DNA of 64,000 nucleotides from Streptomyces abikoensis (GTDB lineage: Bacteria > Actinomycetota > Actinomycetes > Streptomycetales > Streptomycetaceae), in NCBI RefSeq assembly GCF_014648775.1, contig NZ_BMRT01000003.1:372001-436000 (forward strand). Direction: 5' to 3'. Below are positions 10,923 to 20,376 of this stretch, piece after piece. The first letter of the stretch is position 1, and every line of letters starts with the position of its first letter. The translations under genes were made by a program, and so were the position numbers. The notes beneath the pieces are model-generated. The model saw nothing but the letters and a program-made list of their open reading frames with translations. It made no database searches and was not told where the DNA came from.

Positions 10923-11482
10923 CGGCGGGCCTCGGCCTTCGTCTCGTCGGCCGCCTTGGCCTCGAGCGAATCGAGGAAGCGGTCGATGGTGCGGCTCTGG
11001 CGCCCGGCGTCGGTGAGGGACTCGCCGACGACCCGGCCGGCCAGGTCGATGGCCAGCTGGCCGACGTCCTGGCGCAGCGCGGCGGCCGCGGACTTGCGGT
11101 CGGCCTCGACCTGGGCGTGGCCGGCGGCGATGATCTCCTCACGCTGCCGCTGACCCTCGGACCGCATCTCGGCGATCAGCGCGACGCCCTGCTCCTGCGC
11201 CTCCTGGCGCAGACGCGCGGCCTCGTGGCGGGCGTCGGCGAGCTGGGCCCGGTAGTCCTCGAGAACCTGCTGAGCCTCGGCCTGGGCGGCCTCGGCCTTC
11301 TCCATGCCGCCCTCGATGGCCGCCCGGCGCTCCTCCAGAACCTTGTTGATGTTCGGGAGGAGCTTCTTGCCGAGGAACCCGAAGACGATGAGGAAGGCGA
11401 TCAGGCCGATGATGAGCTCTGGCATCGGCGGGAGGAGAGGGTTCTCCATCTCCTCGGACGCCAGCTGCGTCAGGGCGTACAC
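10919..11482 (-). CDS. atpF: ATP synthase b subunit
   Basis: Peripheral stalk subunit, 187 residues. One membrane segment near 24-40 (LIIGLIAFLIVFGFLGKKL) is followed by a long charged helix with KVLEERRAAIEGG, the coiled-coil dimer that reaches to F1. The start is GTG at 11482, with GAAAGG about 8 bases upstream; the ATG within MENPLLPP is an internal alternative but would remove part of the periplasmic N-terminus. It overlaps atpH. Confidence 0.95.
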   Translation of the reverse strand: MYALTQLASEEMENPLLPPMPELIIGLIAFLIVFGFLGKKLLPNINKVLEERRAAIEGGMEKAEAAQAEAQQVLEDYRAQLADARHEAARLRQEAQEQGVALIAEMRSEGQRQREEIIAAGHAQVEADRKSAAAALRQDVGQLAIDLAGRVVGESLTDAGRQSRTIDRFLDSLEAKAADETKAEARR

Positions 11483-11522
11483 ATCAGTGCCTTTCGTCGA
11501 AAAGGGGTTGTCGCGGGTCGGT

Positions 11523-11765
11523 TTACTTGAACACGAAGCCCATGACGATGCCGATCAGGGCGAGCGCCTCACAGAAGGCGAAACCCATGATCTGGTTGGT
11601 GCGGATCAGGCCGGCCGCCTCGGGCTGACGGGCCAGGGCCTGGGTGCCGTTACCGAAGATGATGCCGACGCCGACGCCCGGGCCGATGGCGGCCAGGCCG
11701 TAGCCGATCGCGCTGGCGCTGCCGGTGAAGGCGTCGGCGGAGGCGAGGGTCTGGAGAGCGGACAT
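11523..11765 (-). CDS. atpE: ATP synthase c subunit
   Basis: Proteolipid of the membrane rotor ring, 80 residues, forming a two-helix hairpin. The polar loop is ARQPEA near 45-50 and the proton-carrying acid is E66 in GFAFCEALALIG. Glycine-rich helix packing is seen in GPGVGVGIIFGNG. The use of Glu at this position and the rest of the sequence fit a proton-driven ring. It lies between atpB and atpF. Confidence 0.97.
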   Translation of the reverse strand: MSALQTLASADAFTGSASAIGYGLAAIGPGVGVGIIFGNGTQALARQPEAAGLIRTNQIMGFAFCEALALIGIVMGFVFK

Positions 11766-11849
11766 GCCGGTTCTTCCTTCTCTTTCACGGACCGGTGGGG
11801 GTTGGCCACCGGACGTCTGTGTGGATGGGGGGGGCGGGAGCGGGCTGGC

Positions 11850-12662
11850 TCAGTGGTGCTCGGAGAGCGCGCCCTGGATGTAGCTGGTGGCCAGGAGGAC
11901 GAAGATGTACGCCTGGACTGCCTGGATGAAGACCTCGAAGGCGGTCATCGCGACCGTCATCAGGAAGGACGCGCCGGCGTAGGCGATGCCGATGCCGTTC
12001 AGCAGGTACCAGCTGGCGATCGTGAACATCACGATGAGCAGGTGACCGGCGAACATGTTGGCGAAGAGCCGGACCGCGTGGGTGAAGGGCCGGATGATCA
12101 GGTTCGAGAGGCCCTCGATCACCACGATCAGCGGGAGGACCCAGCCCAGCTCCTTGTTGTAGCCGGTGATGTTCTTCCAGCCGCCCGTGAAACCGTGCTT
12201 CTTGAAGGTCAGGAAGACCCACATCACGTAGACGACCAGGGCCAGGCCGGCCGGGTAGGCGATGATCGACGTCACCGGGAACGAGGCCACCGGGATGATC
12301 GACCAGAGGTTCATGATCCAGACGAAGAAGAACAGCGAGACCATGAAGGGGACGTACTTGTCGCCCTGCTTCTTTCCGAGCGCCTCGTAGACGATTCCCC
12401 GGCGGACGAAGTCGTAGCCCGTCTCACCGATCATCTGCAGCTTGCCCGGGACCACCTTGGCCTTGCCGAACGCCGCCCAGAAGAACCCCACGACGACGAG
12501 CGAGCCGAGGATGGCCAGCAGCATCGGCTTGTTGAACTCGATACCGCCGATCTTGAAAAGCGGCTCGAAGACGAACGAGTGGAGGCCCGGGGCCGGGAAG
12601 CCGCACCCTTCGAAGATGTGGCAATCGGTCTCGAAGGCGAGCAGCGTCTGGTCAGCACTCAC
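11850..12662 (-). CDS. atpB: ATP synthase a subunit
   Basis: Membrane stator subunit that forms the two proton half-channels, 270 residues from the GTG at 12662. The essential Arg lies in HAVRLFANMFAGHLL, and the final helix has FEVFIQAVQAYIF. About five to six hydrophobic helices are visible. The GTG was chosen because AAGGAG lies 5-6 bases upstream and the protein then begins SADQTLLAFETDCHIF; the longer frame to 12728 adds a charged, non-conserved stretch. Confidence 0.96.
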   Translation of the reverse strand: MSADQTLLAFETDCHIFEGCGFPAPGLHSFVFEPLFKIGGIEFNKPMLLAILGSLVVVGFFWAAFGKAKVVPGKLQMIGETGYDFVRRGIVYEALGKKQGDKYVPFMVSLFFFVWIMNLWSIIPVASFPVTSIIAYPAGLALVVYVMWVFLTFKKHGFTGGWKNITGYNKELGWVLPLIVVIEGLSNLIIRPFTHAVRLFANMFAGHLLIVMFTIASWYLLNGIGIAYAGASFLMTVAMTAFEVFIQAVQAYIFVLLATSYIQGALSEHH

Positions 12663-12926
12663 CGCGAGCTCCTTCAGCGTGGCGCATAGGTACGGCAACC
12701 TCGTTGTGTCGGCGCGGCGTGCAGCCACGGAACGGCACTGGACTGGACTTACGGATAGGGGTGCGGCAGGCCGGCCACGAGCCGGCGGTCATCGCAGGCG
12801 CCAGCTGCACGGGAAGCCGATTCGAACCCGTGGGACCCGGGGATTCGGCTGCCTGCGTCCGCTGCACCTCAGATGGCACCGGACGATAGCAGGTGAGCAC
12901 ACGAGCGTTTATCCCGGCCCTACCGG

Positions 12927-13364
12927 TCATGACGTCGACCCGGCCGGAGCGGACTTCTTGGCGTCTCCGGACTCGGGATCGACGTAAAGGATCTTCGCCT
13001 TCATGTAGGCGCGCGCCTGGGCCCCGATCCACACGAGGGTCGCGGCGAGCAGCGAGAAGGCGAAACTCTTGGTGTTGAAGAGCGTCGTGTCCTTGAACAC
13101 CAGAAGGAAAACGGCCACGAGCAGGATCTGTGTCGTGTAAAGCAGCAGACCCATGGCCTGGAACAGGTGAGGCAGAAGCCGCGCGGTGCGGTTCAGGATG
13201 ATCAGCCCCGTCCCCATGACGGCACCGGTGAGGAGCACGCCGATGGCAGCGCCGAGCCCACCCTTGCCGCCGGCGACCACGGCGCTGACGGCGACGGCGA
13301 CCACGCCGACAACGGCGGTGGGGACGGCGCACTGAAGAAGCGTTCGGGCGTCGTTGGACTGCAT
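12927..13364 (-). CDS. atpI: ATP synthase protein I
   Basis: Small membrane protein of 145 residues with four hydrophobic segments (about 15-30, 35-50, 70-88 and 97-113) and a charged tail YVDPESGDAKKSAPAG. It is first in the atp operon, where AtpI proteins assist assembly of the c ring. I chose the ATG at 13364, giving MQSNDARTLLQCAV, with GGAG upstream; the longer frame to 13505 is arginine-rich and runs through the probable promoter and Rex-like site. The 264-base gap to atpB is long for an operon. Confidence 0.88.
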   Translation of the reverse strand: MQSNDARTLLQCAVPTAVVGVVAVAVSAVVAGGKGGLGAAIGVLLTGAVMGTGLIILNRTARLLPHLFQAMGLLLYTTQILLVAVFLLVFKDTTLFNTKSFAFSLLAATLVWIGAQARAYMKAKILYVDPESGDAKKSAPAGSTS

Positions 13365-13490
13365 GAAGGGTTTCTCCGGCGAAGGGTTGGAAGCAACGAT
13401 TCGTCGTGAACGAGCGTATCCCCGGGAATGAGACGCGCAGCGCGACTGAAGGGCCGTCGCACTACGGTCCTTCGGCTCTACCAAGGGTTT

Positions 13491-13506
13491 CGTGAACGGT
13501 ATCACA
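13491..13506. promoter_or_regulatory. Candidate Rex operator upstream of the atp operon
   Basis: The 16 bases CGTGAACGGTATCACA agree with the Streptomyces Rex consensus TGTGAACGCGTTCACA at 12 of 16 positions, including GTGAACG and TCACA; the flanking bases extend the symmetry to TTCGTGA/TCACAAA. It lies 127 bases upstream of the atpI start. Rex is an NADH-sensing repressor of respiratory genes in Streptomyces, and the atp operon is a plausible target. Binding itself is inference. Confidence 0.6.
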
Positions 13507-13627
13507 AACTATTTGATGAGGTCTTTACCTACATCGTGTGCCGCATGTCACACGCAGGGGTCAAGCACCTGGTCATGGGGCTGACGGAGCCAGTGGATCT
13601 CTGCTAATGCGGCGCCCTCGCGGGACC

Positions 13628-14935
13628 TCAGTGGTTGCTGCCGATCTTCCGGGCGTGGGCGAAACGCGACCGGTCGCCGATGGCCGTCGCCCCGTGCAGC
13701 CCGGCGGGCACCGGCTCCTCCTCGCCGCGGTCCTCCACCGTCGCCACGGGCACCGCAGCGACGGTCTTGCGCCGCCGGTAGCGCGGCGGAACGAACCGCT
13801 CCGCCCACCTGGGCGCCCGCGGCGTGAAGCGCGGCATCAGCAGCAGCACCAGGCCCATCGCGCTCAGGGCGACGATCAGCAGCAGCACCCAGACGCTCGC
13901 CGAGTTCACCGAGTAGGCCACCGTGCCGAAGGCGATCAGCGCCGACCAGAAGTACATGATGAACACGGCCCGGCTGTGCGAGTGGCCGAGCTCCAGCAGC
14001 CGGTGGTGGAGGTGCCCCCGGTCGGCGGCGAAGGGCGACTGCCCCTTCCAGGTACGCCGCACGATCGCCAGCAGCAGGTCGGCCACCGGCACCGCGATCA
14101 CCGTCAGCGGCAGCAGCAGGGGGATGTAGACCGGCACCATCGCCTGGATGGCGGCCCGCTCCGAGCCCGCCCACAGTTTGAGGGCGTCGGGGTCGACCTG
14201 GCCCGTGATGGAGATGGCGCCGGCGGCCATGACCAGGCCGATGAGCATCGAGCCCGAGTCGCCCATGAAGATCCGCGCGGGGTGCATGTTGTGCGGCAGG
14301 AAGCCCAGGCACATGCCCATCAGCACGGCGGCGAAGAGCGTCGCGGGGGCGGCGGCCTCCAGGCCGTGGCCGAACCAGAGCCGGTAGGCGTACATGAAGA
14401 ACGCGGCCGCGGCGATGCACACCATGCCCGAGGCCAGGCCGTCGAGGCCGTCGACGAAGTTCACGGCGTTGATGGTGATCACCACCAGCGCGACCGTCAG
14501 CAGCGTGCCCTGCATCGGCGTCAGCGAGACGGAGCCCACCCCGGGCACCGGGATCCACAGGATCGTCAGGCCCTGGAGCACCATGACGCCCGCGGCGATC
14601 ATCTGACCGCCCAGCTTCACCAGGGCGTCCACGCCCCACTTGTCGTCCAGCACGCCGAGGATCCAGATGAGCCCGGCGCCGGAGAGCAGGGCCCGTGGCT
14701 CGTTGGAGAGCTCGAAGACGGACTTGAGGTTGGACAGGTGGGCGGCCATGAGCAGGCCCGCGCACAGTCCGCCGAACATCGCGATACCGCCGAGGCGGGG
14801 CGTCGGTTCCCGGTGGACGTCGCGCGCGCGGATCTCCGGCATGGCGCCGGCCACGATCGCGAACTTCCGCACCGGGCCCGTCAGCAGGTAGGTGACCGCC
14901 GCGGTGACGCACAACGTCAGCAGGTATTCACGCAC
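13628..14935 (-). CDS. WecA/TagO-type undecaprenyl-phosphate sugar-1-phosphate transferase
   Basis: Polytopic membrane enzyme of 435 residues in the MraY/WecA superfamily. It transfers a UDP-linked amino-sugar 1-phosphate onto undecaprenyl phosphate, the first step in making a wall polymer. Visible motifs are the Asp pair in WILGVLDDKWG, the NAVNFVDGLDGLASG loop, FMGDSGSMLIG, and the histidine cluster RGHLHHRLLELGHSHS that marks the WecA/TagO branch rather than MraY. About ten to eleven membrane segments are visible. Start is GTG at 14935. Location between glyA and atpI is conserved in streptomycetes. Substrate, probably UDP-GlcNAc, is inferred. Confidence 0.88.
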   Translation of the reverse strand: MREYLLTLCVTAAVTYLLTGPVRKFAIVAGAMPEIRARDVHREPTPRLGGIAMFGGLCAGLLMAAHLSNLKSVFELSNEPRALLSGAGLIWILGVLDDKWGVDALVKLGGQMIAAGVMVLQGLTILWIPVPGVGSVSLTPMQGTLLTVALVVITINAVNFVDGLDGLASGMVCIAAAAFFMYAYRLWFGHGLEAAAPATLFAAVLMGMCLGFLPHNMHPARIFMGDSGSMLIGLVMAAGAISITGQVDPDALKLWAGSERAAIQAMVPVYIPLLLPLTVIAVPVADLLLAIVRRTWKGQSPFAADRGHLHHRLLELGHSHSRAVFIMYFWSALIAFGTVAYSVNSASVWVLLLIVALSAMGLVLLLMPRFTPRAPRWAERFVPPRYRRRKTVAAVPVATVEDRGEEEPVPAGLHGATAIGDRSRFAHARKIGSNH

Positions 14936-15106
14936 GGGCTGCCCCAGGGATAGCGCTGGACATCACAGCCTCACACCATATTCGGGTCCGCCCCCGAACC
15001 GTGAACGGAGGGGAAGACGTAAGGTGCCCGGCCCCGGTTGCAAATGATCACAACTGGGCATGTTGTGGATCACCTCGGCCGGGCGGTGGCCTCTTGGGCG
15101 CCGGCC

Positions 15107-16423
15107 TCATCCTCCCGCGCGGTACGGCGGGAAGCCGGCGACCAGCTCGGCCACCTCCACCCGCAGCCGGCCCTCGGGGCGGTCGCCGCGCAGGGCGGCC
15201 CCCAGGAGGGCCGCCACGCGCTCCATCTCGGCCTCGCCCATCCCCTGGGTGGTGACGGCCGCCGTGCCCATCCGCAGGCCGCGTGCGGGCCCGGGAGAGA
15301 GCCCGCAGACATCCAGCACGATCCCGGCCGCCGCGAGCCTCCTGCGGGCCGTGGCGGCCTCCAGGGCCAGCGGGGAGACGTCCGCGACGACCAGGTGGGT
15401 GTCGGTGCCCCCGGTGACCACGCGCGGCCCCTCGGCGGCCAGTGCCCCGGCCAGGACCCGGGCGTTGGCCGTGACCCGGTGGACGTAGTCGGTGAAGGCC
15501 GGCGCCATGGCCTCGCCGAAGGCGACGGCCTTCGCCGCGACGGTGTTCATCTGGGCGCCGCCCTGGCTGAACGGGAAGACCGCCCGGTCCACCCGGTCCG
15601 CGAGCCGGGCGCCGCACAGCAGCAGCCCGCCGCGCGGCCCGCGCAGCACCTTGTGGGTGGTGCCGCAGACGATGTCGGCGTACGGGACGGGGTTGGGGGC
15701 CGCTCCCCCGGCGATCAGCCCCATGGGGTGCGCGGCGTCGACGATCAGATACGCGCCCACCTCGTCGGCGATCTCGCGGAACGCCGCGTAGTCCGGGTGG
15801 CGGGGGTAGGACGTCGAGCCGCAGACGATGGCGCGGGGCCGCCGCTCGCGCGCCAGGGCGCGCAGCTCCGCGTAGTCGATGAGGCCGGTGTCCGGGTCGG
15901 TGCCGTAGCCGGCGAAGTCGAACCAGCGGCCGGAGAAGTTGGCGGGCGAGCCGTGGGTGAGGTGGCCGCCCTCCCGCAGGGCCAGGGCCAGGACCGTGTC
16001 GCCGGGGCGCAGCAGGGCCGCGTAGGCGGCGAGGACGGCGGCGGTGCCGGAGTGCGGCTGGACGTTGGCGTGCTCGGCGCCGAAGAGGGCCCTGGCGCGT
16101 TCGACGGCGGTGCGCTCGGCGAGGTCGACGAGCTCGCAGCCGCCGTGGTGGCGGGCGCCGGGGTAGCCCTCGGCGTACTTGTTGCTCAGCGGGGAGCCGA
16201 GGGCGGCGAGGACGGCCGGGGAGGTGAAGTTCTCCGCGGCGATGAGCTGGAGCCCGGTCGCCTGGCGCTCGGCCTCGGCGAGGAGGAGCCCGGCGAGTTC
16301 GGGGTCGGTGCGGGTGAGCGCGGCGAAACCGCGTCCCCAGGCGGGGAGCGCCGGGGGCCGGGTCCCGGTCGCGGTGGCACGGGACGTGCCGGCGTCCCTG
16401 GTGGGCGTGGGGCTGATGGTCAT
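15107..16423 (-). CDS. glyA: Serine hydroxymethyltransferase
   Basis: PLP enzyme that interconverts serine plus tetrahydrofolate and glycine plus methylene-tetrahydrofolate. The 438-residue product has LIAAENFTSPAVLAALGSPL, NKYAEGYPGARHHGG and the PLP-lysine motif CGTTHKVLRGPRGG. I used the ATG at 16423, giving MTISPTPTRDAG; a frame from 16465 adds 14 unconserved residues. The N-terminal 45 residues are Ala, Pro and Thr-rich and precede the family core. It may be one of more than one SHMT in the genome. The gene lies between a phosphatase and the WecA-type gene, on the same strand. Confidence 0.93.
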   Translation of the reverse strand: MTISPTPTRDAGTSRATATGTRPPALPAWGRGFAALTRTDPELAGLLLAEAERQATGLQLIAAENFTSPAVLAALGSPLSNKYAEGYPGARHHGGCELVDLAERTAVERARALFGAEHANVQPHSGTAAVLAAYAALLRPGDTVLALALREGGHLTHGSPANFSGRWFDFAGYGTDPDTGLIDYAELRALARERRPRAIVCGSTSYPRHPDYAAFREIADEVGAYLIVDAAHPMGLIAGGAAPNPVPYADIVCGTTHKVLRGPRGGLLLCGARLADRVDRAVFPFSQGGAQMNTVAAKAVAFGEAMAPAFTDYVHRVTANARVLAGALAAEGPRVVTGGTDTHLVVADVSPLALEAATARRRLAAAGIVLDVCGLSPGPARGLRMGTAAVTTQGMGEAEMERVAALLGAALRGDRPEGRLRVEVAELVAGFPPYRAGG

Positions 16424-16546
16424 CGCTGGCTCCGGGCTGTGCGGCGCGACGGTCTCAGGACCCACTGTAGGCCCGCGATCGGGCGATTTGTCCGATTGTG
16501 GGGTGGTATATCGCGCGGCGGCGGACCACCCGGCGCGAGGCGGGGC

Positions 16547-17200
16547 TCAGGCCCGGGTGGAGACTCCCGTGAGCGCGGTGACGACCGGGTCGAGCGCCTG
16601 GTTGATCTCGTCGCCGATGGAGCGGAAGAAGGTGATCGGGGCGCCGTAGGGGTCGTGGACCTCGTCGGCCTCCGCGTTGGGCGCCAGCAGCCAGCCGCGC
16701 AGGGCGGCGGCGGCCTGCACCAGGGCGCGGGCGCGCTCGACCACCCCGCCGGCCCGCTCGGGGTCCGGGAGGGTCGTGGGGTCTATGGCCCGCACCAGCC
16801 GGGTGAACTCCTTCAGCGTGAAGGTGCGCAGGCCCGCCGAGTGCCCCATGGAGATGACCTGGGCGCGGTGGTCGCGGGTGGCGGTCAGGACCAGGTCGGC
16901 GCGGATGACGTGCTCGTCGAGGAGCTCACGGCCGATGAAGCCGTGGGGATCCGCGCCGAGGTCGGCCAGGACGGTGGCCGCGTGGGCCTCCATGGGCGCG
17001 CCCTCGTGGCCCCAGGTGCCCGCGCTCTCCACCACCAGGCCGCCCGCGTAGGGGTCGCCGAGCCGGCGGGTGAGGGCATGGCGGGTCAGCCGCTCGGTGA
17101 TGGGCGAGCGGCAGACGTTGCCGGTGCTGACGTGGAGGATGCGGAAGGTGTCGGTGGAGGTGTCCGGTCCCGCTATGCCACGCCCCTGCGGGGCGATCAA
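16547..17200 (-). CDS. Low-molecular-weight protein-tyrosine-phosphatase family protein
   Basis: Cytoplasmic protein of 217 residues. The P-loop appears as STGNVCRSPIT, matching the CxxxxxR(S/T) signature with nucleophilic Cys and Arg. The acid loop DPTTLPDPERAGG carries the expected D-P pair. The start is TTG at 17200, overlapping the stop of the upstream Sua5 gene by 4 bases (TTGA), which argues for coupled translation. Members dephosphorylate tyrosine on protein partners, or arginine in the McsB-type branch; substrate here is unknown. The C-terminal extension of about 50 residues with HDPYGAPITFFRSIGDEI is conserved in the actinobacterial version. Confidence 0.85.
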   Translation of the reverse strand: MIAPQGRGIAGPDTSTDTFRILHVSTGNVCRSPITERLTRHALTRRLGDPYAGGLVVESAGTWGHEGAPMEAHAATVLADLGADPHGFIGRELLDEHVIRADLVLTATRDHRAQVISMGHSAGLRTFTLKEFTRLVRAIDPTTLPDPERAGGVVERARALVQAAAALRGWLLAPNAEADEVHDPYGAPITFFRSIGDEINQALDPVVTALTGVSTRA

Positions 17201-17844
17201 TTGGCCACCTCGAGATCGGGTACCACCTCGCGGAGCTGCTCGGCGCTGATGGCGCCGGCGCGCAGCAGGACGGGCACCTTGCCGGTGACGTCCACGATGG
17301 AGGACGGCACGTCGGCGGGGGTCGGGCCGCCGTCGAGGTAGACGGAGACCGAGTCGCCCAGCATGTCCTGCGCGGCGTCGCAGCTCTGCGGCGCGGGGTG
17401 GCCGGTGAGGTTGGCGCTGGAGACGGCCATGGGCCCGAACTCGCTCAGCAGCTCGATGGCCACCGGGTGCAGCGGCATCCGGATCGCGACGGTGCCGCGG
17501 GTCTCGCCGAGGTCCCAGGTCAGCGACGGCTGGTGCTTGGCGACGAGGGTGAGGGCGCCGGGCCAGAAGGCGTCGACGAGCTCCCACGCCTGCTCGGAGA
17601 AGTCGGTGACCAGGCCGTGGAGGGTGTTCGGGGAGCCGACGAGGACGGGCGAGGGCATGCCCCGGCCCCGGCCCTTGGCGTGCAGGAGGTCGCCGACGGC
17701 CTCGCGGCTGAAGGCGTCCGCACCGATGCCGTAGACGGTGTCGGTGGGCAGCACGACCAGCTCGCCGCGGCGGACCGCGGCGGCCGCTTCGCGCAGGCCG
17801 GTCTTGCGGTCGGTCGCGTCGCTGCAGTCGTATCGCCGTGCCAT
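17197..17844 (-). CDS. L-threonylcarbamoyladenylate synthase (Sua5/YrdC/YwlC family)
   Basis: Enzyme of 215 residues that makes threonylcarbamoyl-AMP from threonine, bicarbonate and ATP for the t6A modification of ANN-decoding tRNAs. Family motifs are LVVLPTDTVYGIGADAFS, KGRGRGMPSPVLVG, the ALTLVAKHQP strand and SSANLTGHPAP. It is of the short YrdC type with no long Sua5 C-terminal domain. It lies between prmC and the phosphatase gene, overlaps the latter, and forms part of a translation-linked run with rpmE and prfA. Confidence 0.93.
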   Translation of the reverse strand: MARRYDCSDATDRKTGLREAAAAVRRGELVVLPTDTVYGIGADAFSREAVGDLLHAKGRGRGMPSPVLVGSPNTLHGLVTDFSEQAWELVDAFWPGALTLVAKHQPSLTWDLGETRGTVAIRMPLHPVAIELLSEFGPMAVSSANLTGHPAPQSCDAAQDMLGDSVSVYLDGGPTPADVPSSIVDVTGKVPVLLRAGAISAEQLREVVPDLEVAN

Positions 17845-17909
17845 CTAACGGACCTCCTCGTACGGAATCTCTGTCTGGTGTCGTTCGCCGGTGACGGCCG
17901 CCGGGACCA

Positions 17910-18755
17910 TCAGGGCATCGCCTTGCGGGCGGTCGCGAAGCGGGGGCGGTTGTTGAGGTCGGGGTGGTCGGCCGCGTCGGCCCAGCCCCGCTCCTCGGTG
18001 AAGATCCACGGCACCTGGCCGCCCTGGGTGTCGGCGTGCTCGATGACGACGACGCCGCCGGGACGCAGCAGCCGGTGCGCGGTGCGCTCCAGGCCGCGGA
18101 TGGTGTCCAGGCCGTCCTCGCCGGAGAACAGGGCGAGTTCGGGGTCGTAGTCGCGGGCTTCGGGGGCGACGTACTCCCACTCGGTGAGCGGGATGTACGG
18201 CGGGTTGGAGATGACCAGGTCGACCTGGCCGTCCAGCTCGGGCAGGGCCGTCAGGGCGTTGCCCTGGTGGAGCCGGACCCGGGTGCCCTCGGTGTTCTTG
18301 CGGGCCCAGGAGTGGGCGGTCTCGTCCAGCTCCACGGCGTGCACGCGCGAGCGCGGCACCTCCTGGGCGAGGGCGAGCGCGATGGCGCCGGAGCCCGTGC
18401 ACAGATCGACGATCAGGGGCTCGACGACGTCCATGGCCCGTACGGCGTCTATGGCCCAGCCGACGACCGACTCGGTCTCCGGGCGGGGCACGAAGACGCC
18501 GGGGCCGACCTGGAGCTCCAGATAGCGGAAGAAGGCCCGCCCGGTGATGTGCTGGAGCGGCTCACGGGCCTCACGGCGCGCGACGACCTCCCAGTACCGG
18601 GCGTCGAAGTCGGCGTCCTTGACGTTGTGGAGCTCCCCCCGCTTGACGCCGTGGACGAACGCGGCGAGTTCCTCCGCGTCGAAGCGGGGGGAAGGTACGC
18701 CGGCGTCGGCCAGCCGCTGGGTGGCCTGGGCCACCTCGGCGAGCAGCAGGTTCAC
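17910..18755 (-). CDS. prmC: Release-factor glutamine methyltransferase PrmC (HemK)
   Basis: SAM-dependent enzyme of 281 residues that N5-methylates the Gln of the GGQ motif in release factors 1 and 2. An N-terminal helical domain is followed by FVPRPETESVVGWAI, the SAM loop LCTGSGAIALALA, and the catalytic VISNPPYIPLTEW (NPPY). The start is GTG at 18755. It directly follows prfA, its substrate gene, on the same strand. Confidence 0.96.
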   Translation of the reverse strand: MNLLLAEVAQATQRLADAGVPSPRFDAEELAAFVHGVKRGELHNVKDADFDARYWEVVARREAREPLQHITGRAFFRYLELQVGPGVFVPRPETESVVGWAIDAVRAMDVVEPLIVDLCTGSGAIALALAQEVPRSRVHAVELDETAHSWARKNTEGTRVRLHQGNALTALPELDGQVDLVISNPPYIPLTEWEYVAPEARDYDPELALFSGEDGLDTIRGLERTAHRLLRPGGVVVIEHADTQGGQVPWIFTEERGWADAADHPDLNNRPRFATARKAMP

Positions 18756-18815
18756 TGGGCCTTCCTCACTTCTTGTCGGGCGCCGGGTCGGCGGGGCGTG
18801 CGGTCGGGGCGGAGA

Positions 18816-19895
18816 TTACTGGTTGTCGGCGAGCTTCGCCGCCGAGTCCGCGTCGACGCACGCCTGGATGACCGCGTCCAGCTCGCCGTCGAGCACCTGG
18901 TCCAAGTTGTACGCCTTGAAACCGACACGGTGGTCCGAAATGCGGTTTTCCGGGAAGTTGTAGGTGCGGATCTTCTCGGAACGGTCGACGGTGCGCACCT
19001 GGCTGCGGCGCGCGTCCGCGGCCTCGGCCTCGGCCTTCTCCTGGGCGGCGGCCAGCAGCCGGGAGCGCAGGATGCGCAGGGCCTGCTCCTTGTTCTGGAG
19101 CTGGCTCTTCTCGTTCTGGCAGGAGGCGACCACACCGGTGGGCAGGTGGGTGATGCGCACGGCGGAGTCGGTGGTGTTCACGGACTGGCCGCCGGGGCCG
19201 GAGGAGCGGTAGACGTCGATGCGGAGATCGTTCATGTTGATCTCGACGTCGACCTCCTCGGCCTCGGGCGTGACGAGCACGCCGGCCGCGGAGGTGTGGA
19301 TCCGGCCCTGGGACTCGGTGGCGGGCACGCGCTGGACGCGGTGGACGCCGCCCTCGTACTTCAGCCGGGCCCAGACGCCCTGGCCGGGCTCGGTGGCGCC
19401 GTTGCCGCCCTTGGTCTTGATGGCGACCTGGACGTCCTTGTAGCCGCCGAGCTCGGACTCGGTGGAGTCGATGATCTCGGTCTTCCAGCCCACGCGCTCG
19501 GCGTAGCGCAGGTACATCCGCAGCAGGTCGCCCGCGAAGAGCGCGGACTCGTCGCCGCCGGCGCCGGCCTTGACCTCGAGGATGACGTCCTTGTCGTCGC
19601 TGGGGTCGCGCGGGACCAGCAGCAGGCGGAGCTTCTCGGTGAGCTCCTCGCGGCCGCGCTCCAGCTCCTTCACCTCGGCGGCGAAGTCGGGGTCCTCGGC
19701 GGCGAGCTCGCGCGCCGTGGCGATGTCCTCGCCGGCCTGCTTCCAGGCGCGGTAGGTCCCGACGATCGGGGTCAGCTCGGCGTAGCGCTTGTTGAGCTTG
19801 CGGGCGTTGGCCTGGTCCGCGAACACGGCGGGGTCGGCGAGCCGCTTCTCGAGGTCGGCGTGCTCGCCGATCAGTTCCTCGACTGCCTCGAACAT
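18816..19895 (-). CDS. prfA: Peptide chain release factor 1
   Basis: Release factor of 359 residues that recognises UAA and UAG. The hydrolysis motif is [17 protein letters not shown]. The RF1 tripeptide region is in [16 protein letters not shown], and the N-terminal helical domain contains [17 protein letters not shown] prefer ATG at 19895 (MFEAVEEL); the TTG three bases earlier is also possible, since AGGG lies close to both. Downstream on the strand is prmC, which methylates the GGQ glutamine. Confidence 0.97.
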   Translation of the reverse strand: MFEAVEELIGEHADLEKRLADPAVFADQANARKLNKRYAELTPIVGTYRAWKQAGEDIATARELAAEDPDFAAEVKELERGREELTEKLRLLLVPRDPSDDKDVILEVKAGAGGDESALFAGDLLRMYLRYAERVGWKTEIIDSTESELGGYKDVQVAIKTKGGNGATEPGQGVWARLKYEGGVHRVQRVPATESQGRIHTSAAGVLVTPEAEEVDVEINMNDLRIDVYRSSGPGGQSVNTTDSAVRITHLPTGVVASCQNEKSQLQNKEQALRILRSRLLAAAQEKAEAEAADARRSQVRTVDRSEKIRTYNFPENRISDHRVGFKAYNLDQVLDGELDAVIQACVDADSAAKLADNQ

Positions 19896-19941
19896 CAAGT
19901 TTCCCTAGCTGCTGGAAGTGACGGGCCTGCTGGACGACAAA

Positions 19942-19989
19942 GCGCCGGTCCGGGCGCCCAGGGTGAACTGGGCGCCCGAGGACCGGCGC
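19942..19989. terminator. Long hairpin between rpmE and prfA
   Basis: GCGCCGGTCC pairs with GGACCGGCGC, and inside it GGGCGCCCA pairs with TGGGCGCCC around a short loop, with a two-base bulge. It begins 11 bases after the rpmE stop on the minus strand. It probably ends or attenuates the rpmE message before prfA. Confidence 0.7.
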
Positions 19990-19999
19990 CTGCGGGTCG

Positions 20000-20221
20000 C
20001 TACTTCTTGGCCGCGGCCTGCTTGCCGAAGCGGGCCTCGAACCGCGCCACACGGCCACCGGTGTCGAGGATCTTCTGCTTGCCCGTGTAGAACGGGTGGC
20101 ACTCGGAGCAGACCTCGGCGCGGATGTTGCCGGCGGCGATGGTGCTACGAGTGGTGAAGGAGGCGCCACAGGTGCAGCTGACCTGGGTCTCCACGTACTC
20201 CGGGTGGATGTCGCGCTTCAA
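20000..20221 (-). CDS. rpmE: Large-subunit ribosomal protein L31
   Basis: Ribosomal protein of 73 residues beginning [20 protein letters not shown]. Cysteines in SCTCG and EVCSECH make it the zinc-binding C+ type, whose paralogue without cysteines is normally under Zur control elsewhere in the genome. The motif [20 protein letters not shown] is typical. The start is TTG at 20221 with AGGAGAACCC immediately upstream; the longer frame is an artefact of the intergenic sequence. Confidence 0.95.
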   Translation of the reverse strand: MKRDIHPEYVETQVSCTCGASFTTRSTIAAGNIRAEVCSECHPFYTGKQKILDTGGRVARFEARFGKQAAAKK

Positions 20222-20376
20222 GGGTTCTCCTAGGTTCGGGAGGGCTCCGGGTCGCACAGGCGGGATTGCCGTACGTGAACCGGGGCCGACGTACCAGTCT
20301 GCCAGTACTGGCCGTATCCCCCAAAACGGGGGGTGGCCGCCGGATATTCCCGCAGCTCGGACGGGGGACGCCGGGG

